A DNA stretch of 64,000 bases from Paenibacillus ferrarius (GCF_002027705.1 NZ_MBTG01000022.1:1-64000); one strand, 5' to 3'; counted from the stretch's first letter, positions 32,922 to 41,924 are shown. Numbers and translations: made by a program. Notes: generated by a model not told the origin, from the letters alone.

Positions 32922-33719
32922 ATGGATTTGACAACAGTTTTAGGATTAGTATTAGGTCTTGTAGGTTTAATAGGCGGTTATGTTTGGGATGGGGGTCACA
33001 TCAGTTCCCTAATTATTCCAAGCGCCATGTTAATTGTATTCGGCGGAACTTTTGGAGCAGTTGCTATTAGCTTTCCACTCTCCACGTTAGCCAAAATCCC
33101 CAAAGCGTTGGGCATTGCCTTCAAAGAAGCAAAAAGAGATCCCAGCGCAACAATTGATGAGCTTGTCGATATGGCATCTATTGCTCGCAGAGAAGGCGTT
33201 TTGGCGCTCGAGCAGCGTGCACAGGAACATACGAATCCTTTTTTGAAGGATGGTTTGCTGATGGTCGTGGATGGAACTGATCCTGAACTGACCAGGCAAA
33301 TTCTCGAACTGGAAATGGATGCGATTGAGCACCAAGTTGACAATATGTCCAAAGTATTTGAAGCTGGGGGCGGCTATGCGCCAACGATGGGAATCATTGG
33401 TACGGTTATGGGCCTTATCCACGTTCTGGGCAATCTCGATGACCCCTCCAGTCTTGGACCGTCCATCGCAGTAGCCTTCACAGCTACTCTTTATGGCGTT
33501 ATGAGCGCTAACTTGATCTATCTCCCGCTTGCCAACAAAATTAAAGTGCGCGGCAAAGAGATGGTCTCCGAAATGGAACTGATGCTCGAAGGCATTCTTG
33601 CCCTGCAAGCGGGTGAAAACCCTCAGTTAATTAAGAAAAAACTGAATTCCTTCCTCCACGATAAATCGTCCAAAAAAACAGTCAAAGAGGAGGAAGCCGA
33701 CAATGGCGCGGAGAGGTAA
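32922..33719 (+). CDS. Flagellar motor stator protein, MotA/MotP type
   Basis: 265 residues from ATG 32922 (MDLTTVLGLVLGLVGLIGG...), with AGGAGTGG upstream; the longer frame is rejected. Four membrane helices in the MotA/TolQ/ExbB layout: two near the N-terminus, a large cytoplasmic loop (LVDMASIARREGVLALEQRA..., LLMVVDGTDPELTRQILELEMDAIE), then two more (GGYAPTMGIIGTVMGLIHVL and IAVAFTATLYGVMSANLIYLPLANK). MotA forms the ion channel of the stator with MotB. The NLDDPSSLGP loop looks nearer to the Na+-type MotP than to MotA of B. subtilis, but the ion cannot be fixed from sequence alone. The next gene overlaps by 17 nt. Confidence 0.92.
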   Translation: MDLTTVLGLVLGLVGLIGGYVWDGGHISSLIIPSAMLIVFGGTFGAVAISFPLSTLAKIPKALGIAFKEAKRDPSATIDELVDMASIARREGVLALEQRAQEHTNPFLKDGLLMVVDGTDPELTRQILELEMDAIEHQVDNMSKVFEAGGGYAPTMGIIGTVMGLIHVLGNLDDPSSLGPSIAVAFTATLYGVMSANLIYLPLANKIKVRGKEMVSEMELMLEGILALQAGENPQLIKKKLNSFLHDKSSKKTVKEEEADNGAER

Positions 33720-34524
33720 GAAGCACGAAGAGCATGTCAATCATGAGAGATGGCTCATTACCTATGCGGACTTAATCACTTTGCTGCTCGTATTCTTCAT
33801 CATTATGTATGCCATGAGTAAAGTCGATGTTCAAAAGTATGCCGTTTTGGCCCAAGTCTTAAACCTGCAGTTCCAAAAGGCAGATTCGGTTTTGGATAAA
33901 GGCCATGGCATCAGCGGTCAAATGACCCCAAAACAAGGTGACTCCGACAGCAAGGACAAAGACTTTACTAAGCAGAATCTGGACGATAAGAAAGAAGAGA
34001 AGAATAAAACGAAGCCGGAAGACAGTGAGAAAGAGAAGCGCGAGAAGGAGCTTCAAGATCTTTTAAAACAAGTGCAAGCTTATATTAAGGATCAAAATTT
34101 GGAAGCCCAAGTATCTGCCAGCGATACCGAACGTGGTGTTGCCATCACGCTGAATGACTTATTCCTATTTGATCTGGGCAAAGCCGATCTCAAGCCTGCC
34201 TCTTCACCAATTCTGCAAAAGCTTGCCTCCCTGTTCCCTACTTTGAACAGTAAAGTAAGTATTGAAGGGCATACCGATAATTTACCGCTTGCTACGGGAT
34301 CGCCTTTTCAGGATAACTGGGGCTTGTCGTTCGCCCGCTCCCTTTCGGTGCTTCGCTATTTCAGCGACACCGCCAAGCTTGATAACAACAAATTCATCGC
34401 AACGGCTTACGCCGATACGATGCCCAAAGTTCCCAACACCAGCGATGAGAACCGCAGCAAAAACCGCCGCGTCGAAATCATTGTCCTGCGTGATGGACTA
34501 GCCCCCATAGCTACGCTGAAATAA
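33703..34524 (+). CDS. Flagellar motor stator protein, MotB/MotS type
   Basis: 273 residues. One N-terminal membrane helix (WLITYADLITLLLVFFIIMYAMS, about 16-38) contains the essential ion-binding Asp of TYADLITLLLVFF. A highly charged Lys/Glu linker (about 75-120, KKEEKNKTKPEDSEKEKREKE) is followed by an OmpA/MotB peptidoglycan-binding domain (FDLGKADLKPASSPILQKLA, SIEGHTDNLPLATG, NRRVEIIVL). It anchors the stator to the wall while the MotA-type partner forms the channel. The start overlaps the end of the upstream gene by 17 nt, so they are coupled. A terminator follows. Confidence 0.93.
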   Translation: MARRGKKHEEHVNHERWLITYADLITLLLVFFIIMYAMSKVDVQKYAVLAQVLNLQFQKADSVLDKGHGISGQMTPKQGDSDSKDKDFTKQNLDDKKEEKNKTKPEDSEKEKREKELQDLLKQVQAYIKDQNLEAQVSASDTERGVAITLNDLFLFDLGKADLKPASSPILQKLASLFPTLNSKVSIEGHTDNLPLATGSPFQDNWGLSFARSLSVLRYFSDTAKLDNNKFIATAYADTMPKVPNTSDENRSKNRRVEIIVLRDGLAPIATLK

Positions 34525-34527
34525 AGA

Positions 34528-34561
34528 TGACCCTACCTCTTCAAACTTGGAGAGATAGGGT
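34528..34561 (+). terminator. Terminator of the stator gene pair
   Basis: GACCCTACCTCT and AGAGATAGGGTC pair over 12 positions with one mismatch around a 10-nt loop, followed by TTTTATTT. It sits 3 nt after the MotB-type stop; its far side is close to the convergent minJ-like stop (34569). Confidence 0.88.
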
Positions 34562-34568
34562 CTTTTAT

Positions 34569-35852
34569 TTACATGGATTTCGTTGAATCGTTGGATAACA
34601 AACCGGTCAATTTACTCCGCAAATAGGAAAATAGATGCATCGGACGGTGTTCCGTGAAGTACAAAGCATCTTGATCCGGCGCTAGAATGATGCCTAACTG
34701 ATGATGCTCTCCCGCATAAATCGCACGATGAAGGAACCGCACCTCACCCTGATCATTCAGTACTTCGAGCCTGCAAAATGCTGAGTTTATGCCCATTGCG
34801 ACATGCAGATCCGTCTTCGTTTTGATTTTGTGGCCATTTACCTTGTGCAAAAGCTCGCCCACTTGAATGCCTAAATCTTGCGCAGGGCTGTTCGGCACGA
34901 CCGAAAGAACCATTAACCCCCGTGGGGAATGCACATAGAAAGGTACCTGCTTCTCTTCTTTCCATTGGCTGTAACGCACTAGGCCTTCATGAAGCGCAAT
35001 GCTAAGCAATGCTCCCAAGAGTATTAGAGGCGACCAGTAGTGTGCAGCAATCGCTGCTCCTAATAAAACAAGTCCATAGAGATAAAGCAGACTTGCACTG
35101 AAACGCGCTTGTTTGCGCGGAAGCTTGGAGATCGTTAGCTCCGTGAAACCGATCATCGCTGGGAACGCAAGCAGCGTCCATCCTGAAGCAAGGTTCGATC
35201 CAAACAGCGTTTCCCATGGCAGGCTTAATGTGCTCCCTCCAGCCAAAGGGACTAAGAGAAATAACGGAACGGGCCAGAAGCCCTGCAGCTGCTGCGCGCC
35301 AACAATCTGACCCCGTTTTCTTTCAAGGAAAAGTGGCGTTGCCATGCGTGCGCCCTGAAATCCAACAAGGAAACCTTCCAGCAGATGCAGCACAGCGACA
35401 ATTACCAGTAAGGACGCAATGTCCGCGCCTGCTACCACCCCAAGGATCGGTACATCCGCTTGAAGGTTAGCTGAATTAGGAAGCCAGGAAAGAATGACCT
35501 GCGCCAATCCCATAATGCCTACAGCGTACGCCAGGCAGAGGAATCGAATCCGAAACATAACGAGAACAACCGTTAGAACCCACAGAAGAATAACCACATC
35601 CGCCTCAACACTGACACCAATGAAGAGCAGAAGGAGGGAAGCGATCAGTCCACCAATCCAGCCCCAAAGCACAGTGCGCCACGTTTCATTTAATAATGAA
35701 TGCAGACGCGTATGAAATAACTTGCGTTCCATCTGAATCTGCTTCCGATAGTGCAGGAGAATAAATAAAATGCCTATATAGTAGAAAGGATTCACAAGCA
35801 ACTGCCCCAGAGCCTGCAGCAGCCTGTCCAAAAATTGATTCAACACATCCAT
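34569..35852 (-). CDS. Polytopic membrane PDZ protein, MinJ-like
   Basis: 427 residues with about eight membrane helices, then a C-terminal PDZ domain (RGLMVLSVVPNSPAQDLGIQVGELLHKVNGHKIKTKTDL, about 310-350). This layout is that of B. subtilis MinJ (YvjD), the adaptor between DivIVA and MinD that steers cell division. The position fits too: B. subtilis minJ lies close to ctpB/yvjB, ftsEX and uvrBA, and all are neighbours here. ATG 35852 has AAGGAG upstream, but the SD lies right after a terminator hairpin (35878-35907). Assignment rests on topology and synteny rather than on strong motif identity. Confidence 0.75.
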   Translation of the reverse strand: MDVLNQFLDRLLQALGQLLVNPFYYIGILFILLHYRKQIQMERKLFHTRLHSLLNETWRTVLWGWIGGLIASLLLLFIGVSVEADVVILLWVLTVVLVMFRIRFLCLAYAVGIMGLAQVILSWLPNSANLQADVPILGVVAGADIASLLVIVAVLHLLEGFLVGFQGARMATPLFLERKRGQIVGAQQLQGFWPVPLFLLVPLAGGSTLSLPWETLFGSNLASGWTLLAFPAMIGFTELTISKLPRKQARFSASLLYLYGLVLLGAAIAAHYWSPLILLGALLSIALHEGLVRYSQWKEEKQVPFYVHSPRGLMVLSVVPNSPAQDLGIQVGELLHKVNGHKIKTKTDLHVAMGINSAFCRLEVLNDQGEVRFLHRAIYAGEHHQLGIILAPDQDALYFTEHRPMHLFSYLRSKLTGLLSNDSTKSM

Positions 35853-35877
35853 ACAAGGGCTCCTTGATAAAAAAGAA

Positions 35878-35907
35878 GTAGGAAGGCTGCATACGCAACC
35901 TTCCTAC
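35878..35907 (-). terminator. Terminator/attenuator between ctpB and the minJ-like gene
   Basis: Minus strand GTAGGAAGG, a 12-nt loop, CCTTCCTAC, then TTCTTTTTTATC. It ends the ctpB transcript and sits only about 25 nt before the minJ-like start codon. Confidence 0.85.
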
Positions 35908-35973
35908 CTAATTTCGACTACAGGGGCTTCATTTCCTGCCAACCGCAGTGAATTTCCATTAACACACCAACAA

Positions 35974-37470
35974 TTATTTCCCAAGCTGTTTCTGGATCTG
36001 TCCAACTGCCGCTTTCAGCTGCAAGTCATTTTTGGATTCGCGAATTTGTACCATAATCGATTTCTCAATTTTATTCGCTGTTTCCACGTCCACTTCGCCT
36101 GTCATTGGCAAATCGTTCGTCCGTTGGAACGCTTTAACCGCAGTAACGGTCTTGTCGTTGAAATAACCATCCGAACGCTCTGGATTGAAACCAAGACCCG
36201 CCAACATCAACTGCAGGTTTTTCACATCATCACTCGTTGTATCCTGTTTAAGCACGCTTTTCTTGGAAAGCGGAGCGGCTTTGAAATAACCAGGCTGATC
36301 AACGGGAATGTCCGGTGTAATACCCGTTTTGTGAATCCAGTTGCCGTTAGGCGTCAACCATTTGTAGACCGTCATCTTAATATTGCTGCCGTCGCCCATT
36401 TCCTTCTCGAAAGTAACCTGAACGGTTCCTTTGCCGTAGGAAGTTTCACCCACAATTTTGCTTCCGACCGCTTCTTGGAAAGCTCCTGCCAGAATCTCCG
36501 AGGCACTCGCGCTTCCTTTATTGATGAGAACGGCAACCGGATAATTTTTGCCTGTTCCTGTGGAAGGCGTTGGCTCTCTCTTGCCATCGCGGTTCTCAAC
36601 CTGAACGATCGGCTTGCCGCTCTTCACGAACGGATTCACAATGTCTACAACGACGTTCAAAAGACCGCCTGGGTCATTGCGTACATCGATGACAAGACCT
36701 TTCATCCCTTTCGCCTCAAGGCTCTTCAGCTCTTCAGCGAAGCGCACTGCCGTATTGGATGAGAACTGTCGGATCTCAATCTTCCCGATTTGATCTTGCA
36801 TCATTTCGCCGTATACCGTCTCGACATCAATGTTGTCTCTCACGACAATGACTTGAACGGGATCGCCGGCGCCTTGGCGCAATAAATCAAGCTTGGCTTG
36901 CGTCCCTTTGGGTCCGCGAATCTTCATGACGGCTTGGTTAAGCGTGAGTCCATCCAATTTATCACCATTTACAGAAACAATGACGTCCTTGGCTTGGATA
37001 CCGGCTTTCTCCGCCGGCGATCCTTTAATCGGGGACACGATCACGAATTTGCCTTCCTCAATGGAGACCTCTGCGCCTATTCCCTGAAAAGAAGATGTGA
37101 TGCTTTCATCGAACTGCTTAGCTTCTTTCTGATCCATATAAACAGTAAACGGATCTTCCAGAGATTCCAGCATCCCATTGATCGCACCGTTAACCAATTT
37201 ATCATGATCCGGCTGCTTCAAATACTTGCTTTCAATCAATTGGAAGGTTGTCGAAATTTTGTTCAAATCTTTGTTTGAGAGTCCGGAGGTGCTCGATGAA
37301 GCCGCAGCTTTACTGCCTGTCGGCTGTTCATTACGCCCCCATGAGAAGGATGAATCCACAATCGTCAGTGTGACAATACTACTTGCAAACATAGCTAACA
37401 AAACAAATACAATGACCGTGCGACCTTTGAATTGCAAAGCGTGATACACCACCTTTTTTCCTAAACCCAT
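35974..37470 (-). CDS. Carboxy-terminal processing protease, S41 family (CtpA/CtpB-like)
   Basis: 498 residues from ATG 37470 (MGLGKKVVYHALQ...); an earlier TTG is possible but less well placed. One N-terminal membrane helix (VIVFVLLAMFASSIVTLTIV), then a PDZ domain (GIGAEVSIEEGKFVIVSPIKGSPAEKAGI... IRGPKGTQ), then the S41 protease domain with the catalytic Ser in INKGSASASEILAGAF and Lys in SYGKGTVQV. A peptidoglycan-binding domain (DDVKNLQLMLAGLGFNPERSDGYF... AVKAFQR) closes the protein. B. subtilis CtpB acts in sporulation signalling; here the neighbours (ftsEX, M23 peptidase) suggest a cell-wall role. 58 nt separate its start from the M23 peptidase stop. Confidence 0.92.
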   Translation of the reverse strand: MGLGKKVVYHALQFKGRTVIVFVLLAMFASSIVTLTIVDSSFSWGRNEQPTGSKAAASSSTSGLSNKDLNKISTTFQLIESKYLKQPDHDKLVNGAINGMLESLEDPFTVYMDQKEAKQFDESITSSFQGIGAEVSIEEGKFVIVSPIKGSPAEKAGIQAKDVIVSVNGDKLDGLTLNQAVMKIRGPKGTQAKLDLLRQGAGDPVQVIVVRDNIDVETVYGEMMQDQIGKIEIRQFSSNTAVRFAEELKSLEAKGMKGLVIDVRNDPGGLLNVVVDIVNPFVKSGKPIVQVENRDGKREPTPSTGTGKNYPVAVLINKGSASASEILAGAFQEAVGSKIVGETSYGKGTVQVTFEKEMGDGSNIKMTVYKWLTPNGNWIHKTGITPDIPVDQPGYFKAAPLSKKSVLKQDTTSDDVKNLQLMLAGLGFNPERSDGYFNDKTVTAVKAFQRTNDLPMTGEVDVETANKIEKSIMVQIRESKNDLQLKAAVGQIQKQLGK

Positions 37471-37528
37471 TTGAGTTCGCCTGTTTGTAGTATATGACAA
37501 GCTATTCCCATTTTATAACCAAGTTGTC

Positions 37529-38722
37529 CTATCGCAGGAACGGTTTAGGATCGGTCGGAACTTCATTCAACCTAACTTCAAAATGGAGATGGTTTCCTGT
37601 CGACTGTCCCGTAGAGCCCACTCCTGCAATCTTCTGTCCGCGCTTCACAACATCGCCGACTTTCACATAGATGCCATCGTTCATAATATGCCCGTAGACC
37701 GTCCATAAACCGTTCCCGTGATTCACGATGACACAATTGCCATAACCGTTCATCCAAGAAGCATAAATGACGGAACCGTTCTCTGCAGCGAGAATTCCTG
37801 TTCCTTTGGCTGCTCCCAAATCAATCCCTTTGTGATTCTCCGACTTGCCTGTTACCGGATTGATGCGATTCACGAAATCTGATGTAATCTGTGCTTGCGC
37901 GGCAAGCGGGTACCCTAACTTCCCGCCTGCATATGTAAAGGGAGACTTCGCTTTGCTCGCAGCCCGCTTCTTCTCTTGAAGTTCCGCCTCTTGCTTGGCA
38001 ATCTGCGTAATCTGCTTATCACTTTCCTCAGAAATATCCTCTAACACCTTCTCTTGCTTGGAGAGCGAAGCAATCTTAACTTCCTTGGCCTTCTCTTTGG
38101 CTTGCAGATCATCACGAAGAGCATCGGCATTGGCATACAACGCTTTTACCTGCTCCAGCTGCTTCTCTGTTTCTTCTTTCTTCAAAGCTACTGTTTCTTT
38201 ATCTTTCTTATTTGACTCTAGTATAGACTTATCCTGACTCACAATGGCTTTCAAAGCTTCAACGCGATTCAAGAAATCAGAGAAATTGGTCGCGCTCAAC
38301 AGCACGTCCATATAGGAAACAAATCCATTCATATACATCAAGCGAACACGGGATTTCAGCATACTATCACGGCTTTGCACGCGTGCAACCGCTTCGTCCA
38401 GCTGTTTGGCATTGCTCTCCAACGTATCCGAAACTTGATCGATTTGCTCATTCAGCATCGTCAGTTTCTTGCTGGCTTCATTAACCTGATTCAAGAGTGT
38501 CGTCATATCCTTAGCCGTTTGATCTTTCTCGTTCTGTACCTTCGTTATCTGATTCTGCGCATCATTCGCCTTTTGCTGTGCATCTGCTTTTTGCTTCTTA
38601 AGCTGAGTCAACTGCTGATCGATCTTATCCGTTGTGGATGCGGCATAACCCGCATAGGGAACAACTGCAACCGAAGCCGCAATCCCAAGTGTCATCACCA
38701 AGGGTAGAATCTTTTTCTTCAA
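37529..38722 (-). CDS. M23 family peptidase with coiled coil (EnvC/CwlO-like)
   Basis: 397 residues. Signal peptide MKKKILPLVMTLGIAASVAVVPYAGYA, then about 220 residues of coiled coil (DKIDQQLTQLKKQKADAQQKANDAQ...) and a LytM/M23 metallopeptidase domain. Zn and catalytic residues are visible in NHKGIDLGAAKG (H-x3-D) and NHLHFEV (HxH, residues 378-380). Coiled-coil M23 proteins of this shape are activated by FtsEX, and the ftsE-ftsX genes lie upstream on the same strand, so a wall hydrolase controlled by FtsEX is a good inference. Upstream lies the long imperfect inverted repeat at 38820-38986. Confidence 0.93.
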   Translation of the reverse strand: MKKKILPLVMTLGIAASVAVVPYAGYAASTTDKIDQQLTQLKKQKADAQQKANDAQNQITKVQNEKDQTAKDMTTLLNQVNEASKKLTMLNEQIDQVSDTLESNAKQLDEAVARVQSRDSMLKSRVRLMYMNGFVSYMDVLLSATNFSDFLNRVEALKAIVSQDKSILESNKKDKETVALKKEETEKQLEQVKALYANADALRDDLQAKEKAKEVKIASLSKQEKVLEDISEESDKQITQIAKQEAELQEKKRAASKAKSPFTYAGGKLGYPLAAQAQITSDFVNRINPVTGKSENHKGIDLGAAKGTGILAAENGSVIYASWMNGYGNCVIVNHGNGLWTVYGHIMNDGIYVKVGDVVKRGQKIAGVGSTGQSTGNHLHFEVRLNEVPTDPKPFLR

Positions 38723-38819
38723 GCACGTAGCCTCCCCATCATCAATAGCCTGATGTTACTTTGTGAATCTACTGTTCTTTGAATCTGTTAATCTATGTAT
38801 CTATGAAAACATAAATAAA

Positions 38820-38986
38820 AGCTTTAAAAATCGGCTTTCAGAACCGAGAAGGTTGGATGAAAATGAGGGCAGGAGAAGCGGATTGTAGCAAGCTACATGA
38901 GTACCGCAGTGCCCCATTTTCATTCAAGATTCGACGCCGACTATACTTCCAGAGAAGCTTCGTTATCAAAGTCGGTTTTTAAAGCT
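38820..38986. repeat. Long imperfect inverted repeat (167 nt), structured RNA or MITE-like element
   Basis: The arms AGCTTTAAAAATCGGCTTT (38820-38838) and its near complement (38968-38986) differ at only two positions, both G-U compatible in one strand. Inside, TGAAAATGAGGGCA (38858-38871) pairs with TGCCCCATTTTCATTCA (38910-38926), GCGG (38878-38881) with CCGC (38904-38907), and TGTAGC-AA-GCTACA (38884-38897) forms the apical hairpin. It fills the gap between ftsX and the M23 peptidase gene. No known riboswitch motif was recognised. Confidence 0.75.
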
Positions 38987-38992
38987 ACCTTG

Positions 38993-39910
38993 TTAGACGC
39001 GGAGGAATTTGCGGACGGAGATTAGGGAACCCCAGACGCCAATTACCATTCCAATACCTAATAACAAAACCACCATCGTAGGAGCAATTTTGCCAAAAGG
39101 CGTTAACTGAATCATAAGCAAATTCAAATTCAATGAGCTCGTGTTGAGCAGTTCCCAATACCCGCCTAAGATAAGCCCAGCCGGAATGACGGAACCGATA
39201 AATCCAAGTAATGCACCTTCTATAAAGAACGGCCAACGAATAAACGAATTCGTTGCCCCCACCATTTTCATAATCGAAATTTCTTTGCGTCTAGCTAAAA
39301 TTGTGATTTTAATCGTATTGGCAATCAAGAAAACAGCCGTAAACGATAATAAAATAACGATTCCGAATCCTATCCAACGTACGATTTGTGTCACCTTAAA
39401 TAAGGCTTCAACCGTTCCTTTGCCATAATTCACTTTGTAAATAGGCTTTGGATCTTTGCCGACATTCAGCGCGCTGATCTGATCTGCAACCGCGGCCACA
39501 TTCCTTGGGTCATCTACTTCTATCGTGAAGGCATCATTCAGCGGATTATTGTCCCCCTCGAATCCATCCAGCAGGGCCTTGCCGCTCTCGCCAAGCTTCT
39601 GGCGCAAATAGACTAACCCTTCTTCTTTGGAGACGAATTTAATGCTCTTGACCTCATGAATCCCTTGAATCTGCGTTTTCAGCGTATCAATTTGCTCTTG
39701 CGAAGTGTTGACTTCGAGATAAACATTAATTTCTACTTGATCTTCGATCTGAGCCGCAATATCATTCACATTCAGCGTGATGAGCACGAAAATACCCAGA
39801 ATCAATAATGAGATGGCAATAGAGCTGATCGAAGCGAAGGTCATCCAACCGTTCCGAACAACATTTTTGGTACCTTCCCTTAAATGACGTGCGACTGTAC
39901 TAATCTTCAT
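38993..39910 (-). CDS. ftsX: Cell division ABC permease FtsX
   Basis: 305 residues from ATG 39910 (MKISTVARHLREGTKNVVRNG...), with a G-rich site upstream; the longer frame is rejected. FtsX topology: N-terminal cytoplasmic arm, first TM (FASISSIAISLLILGIFVLITL), an external domain of about 140 residues (DIAAQIEDQVEINVYLEVNTS...), then three TMs at the C-terminus. With FtsE it forms the complex that activates wall hydrolases at the septum or side wall. Its start overlaps the ftsE stop by 11 nt. The long inverted repeat and the M23 peptidase gene follow. Confidence 0.96.
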   Translation of the reverse strand: MKISTVARHLREGTKNVVRNGWMTFASISSIAISLLILGIFVLITLNVNDIAAQIEDQVEINVYLEVNTSQEQIDTLKTQIQGIHEVKSIKFVSKEEGLVYLRQKLGESGKALLDGFEGDNNPLNDAFTIEVDDPRNVAAVADQISALNVGKDPKPIYKVNYGKGTVEALFKVTQIVRWIGFGIVILLSFTAVFLIANTIKITILARRKEISIMKMVGATNSFIRWPFFIEGALLGFIGSVIPAGLILGGYWELLNTSSLNLNLLMIQLTPFGKIAPTMVVLLLGIGMVIGVWGSLISVRKFLRV

Positions 39911-40586
39911 AGCCGTATTCCCCCCGCAACTGGTCACGAGCAATAAGGCCACTCTCGATTGCAATCACTCGCTTGCGCATCGTGTTCACGATTTCTTTGT
40001 TATGCGTAGCCATGACAATCGTTGTGCCGCGGAAATTAATTTCTTCCATCAGCTTCATAATGCCCCATGAGGTTTCAGGGTCGAGATTGCCTGTCGGTTC
40101 ATCGGCGATGATGACAGAGGGGTTGTTGATTATTGCCCGGGCAATGGCTACACGCTGCTGTTCGCCTCCAGAAAGCTGTGAAGGCAGCGAATTCGCCTTG
40201 TCCTTCAGCTTTACGAGCTCAAGCACTTCCATTGTGCGCTTCTTGATTTGTTTCTTCGGCGCTTCAATAACTTCCATTGCAAAAGCTACATTATCAAAAA
40301 TAGACAATTTCGGCAGCAAGCGGTAATCCTGAAAAATAACGCCGATATTGCGGCGCAGATAAGGAATCTTTCGCTGCTTCAGTTTTTCTAAATTAAATCC
40401 ATTCACAAAAATTTGGCCTTTGGTCGGCCGTTCTTCTCTATACATCAACTTCATAAATGTCGATTTACCTGCGCCGGAAGGTCCAACAACATAAACGAAC
40501 TCGTTGCGGTCCACTTTTACACTAATCCCTCGCAATGCATGAGTGCCGTTGGAGTACGTTTTCCATACGTCCTGCATTTCGATCAC
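39900..40586 (-). CDS. ftsE: Cell division ATP-binding protein FtsE
   Basis: 228 residues. Motifs: Walker A GPSGAGKST (35-43), the FtsE-typical RRNIGVIFQDYRLLP, signature LSGGEQQRVAIARA, Walker B VIIADEPTGNLDPETSW, H-loop VMATHNKEIV. Start is GTG 40586, with AGGAT upstream. FtsE drives FtsX to activate M23-type wall hydrolases, and such a gene lies just downstream of ftsX. A possible extended -10 (TGATATAAT, about 40692-40684 on the minus strand) lies about 100 nt upstream. Confidence 0.97.
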   Translation of the reverse strand: MIEMQDVWKTYSNGTHALRGISVKVDRNEFVYVVGPSGAGKSTFMKLMYREERPTKGQIFVNGFNLEKLKQRKIPYLRRNIGVIFQDYRLLPKLSIFDNVAFAMEVIEAPKKQIKKRTMEVLELVKLKDKANSLPSQLSGGEQQRVAIARAIINNPSVIIADEPTGNLDPETSWGIMKLMEEINFRGTTIVMATHNKEIVNTMRKRVIAIESGLIARDQLRGEYGYED

Positions 40587-40760
40587 AATATCACATCCTA
40601 ATTAGTTAGATAGCCTTTATCCATTCGACACAAAAGCGGATAATCCTTCTAAAATCGTTTCGAATTTTATGGTGAATACCGTCATTATATCATTATCTTG
40701 CAGATTTAGAGAAATTCAGCGCCAGTCATTTCAAGCACTAAAACCATACTATACGCAAAA

Positions 40761-40780
40761 ACCGCCCTGTATAGGACGGT
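40761..40780 (-). terminator. Terminator of the LacI-family regulator gene
   Basis: Minus strand ACCGTCCT-ATAC-AGGGCGGT followed by TTTTTGCG. It lies 9 nt past the stop at 40789. Confidence 0.85.
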
Positions 40781-40788
40781 CCTGTTCG

Positions 40789-41814
40789 TTATTTGGTTGC
40801 ATTTTTGGGTGCTGCTACACTAGCTCGGATAAGAAGTTCGGTAGGAAGTACCAATTGTTTGGTAACTTGGCGTCCTTCCAGCATATCAATAATCATCTGG
40901 GCAGATTGATAACCGATTTCATAGGGGTTTTGGCTAACCGTCGTTAACGTAGGAGAACAAAACGCGGAAATGCTGATGTTGTCGAATCCGGCAACAGAGA
41001 CGTCACCAGGAATATCAAGCCCAAGCCCGCGGAGCGCTTGCATCGTCCCCAGAGCCATAATATCGCTGGCGCAAAAAATAGCGGTTACGTCCGGATGCTG
41101 GGACATCAGCCTATAGGTAGCATCACGTGCTCCCTCATCCGAGAACCCTCCGTCGAGCACCAAATCCTGCTCAAAAGCGATACCTGCTTGCTTCAGCGCT
41201 TGCTTGTAGCCATCCAGCCGCTTAATGCTGACATCCGCTTGCTCATGACCATTCACGAGCGCCACCTTGGTATGGCCTTGTTCAATCAAGAACTGTGTCA
41301 TGCGAGCCGCACCTTGAATATTATCCGAGGTCACATAGCCAACGTTGCTGTTCTTGAAAGGAATGTCGATCAGTACACAGGGCAGGCTTGAAGTGACAAT
41401 TTCTTTCAAATAAGGGTCGTCCAGCCGAATGCCCATAATAATAACGCCATCTACCCCGCGTTCCTGACAGAGCGCTTTGTAAGACTTTGCCGCTTGCTTC
41501 TGCGGAGTCGTACTGAATAAAATCAGATCGTAGTTCAGCTCGCCAGCCCGATCGTTCATGCCACAAAGAATTTCAAACGCTATGCTGTCCTTGGAGCTGC
41601 TGCGAGTAATGCCGGAAAGCAGAAGTCCGAGGGTCTGGGTTTTCTTCGAGATTAGGCTGCGTGCTGCCATATTAGGACTATAACCAAGCTCATTAGCAAT
41701 AAGCTGAATCTTTTTCCGGGTATTATCATTAACATCATCGTATCCGTTAAGCGCTCGAGATACCGTCGTGACGGACACGCCTGCTTCTCTGGCAATATCT
41801 TTAATTGTAATCAT
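40789..41814 (-). CDS. LacI-family transcriptional regulator of the alpha-glucan locus
   Basis: 341 residues. N-terminal LacI helix-turn-helix (MITIKDIAREAGVSVTTVSRAL) with the hinge helix (YSPNMAARSLISKKT), then a periplasmic-binding-protein-like sensor domain (TLGLLLSGITRSSSKDS... TAIFCASDIMALGTMQ, SVAGFDNISISAF). It is transcribed divergently from the debranching-enzyme and sugar ABC genes. The 14-bp palindrome CCAAAACGTTTTGG lies 23 nt upstream of its own start and related palindromes flank the promoter of the divergent operon, so it very likely represses both, with a glucan-derived sugar as inducer. The inducer is not known. Confidence 0.93.
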   Translation of the reverse strand: MITIKDIAREAGVSVTTVSRALNGYDDVNDNTRKKIQLIANELGYSPNMAARSLISKKTQTLGLLLSGITRSSSKDSIAFEILCGMNDRAGELNYDLILFSTTPQKQAAKSYKALCQERGVDGVIIMGIRLDDPYLKEIVTSSLPCVLIDIPFKNSNVGYVTSDNIQGAARMTQFLIEQGHTKVALVNGHEQADVSIKRLDGYKQALKQAGIAFEQDLVLDGGFSDEGARDATYRLMSQHPDVTAIFCASDIMALGTMQALRGLGLDIPGDVSVAGFDNISISAFCSPTLTTVSQNPYEIGYQSAQMIIDMLEGRQVTKQLVLPTELLIRASVAAPKNATK

Positions 41815-41836
41815 TCGTAGCGTGCTCGCTCCTCAT

Positions 41837-41850
41837 CCAAAACGTTTTGG
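41837..41850. promoter_or_regulatory. LacI-type operator palindrome O1
   Basis: CCAAAACGTTTTGG, a perfect palindrome centred on the CG step typical of LacI-family operators. It lies 23 nt upstream of the regulator gene start, so autoregulation is likely. Confidence 0.8.
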
Positions 41851-41924
41851 AGTGTATTTTGCGGATTTTTATATAATTTCTATATTAATATATTCCCCTT
41901 CCAGTTTCAATCTTAATTATCAAA

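Noticed and set aside
38820..38986. c-di-AMP (ydaO) riboswitch
   Set aside because: The conserved ydaO core sequences are absent on both strands; only the position upstream of a wall hydrolase gene fits.
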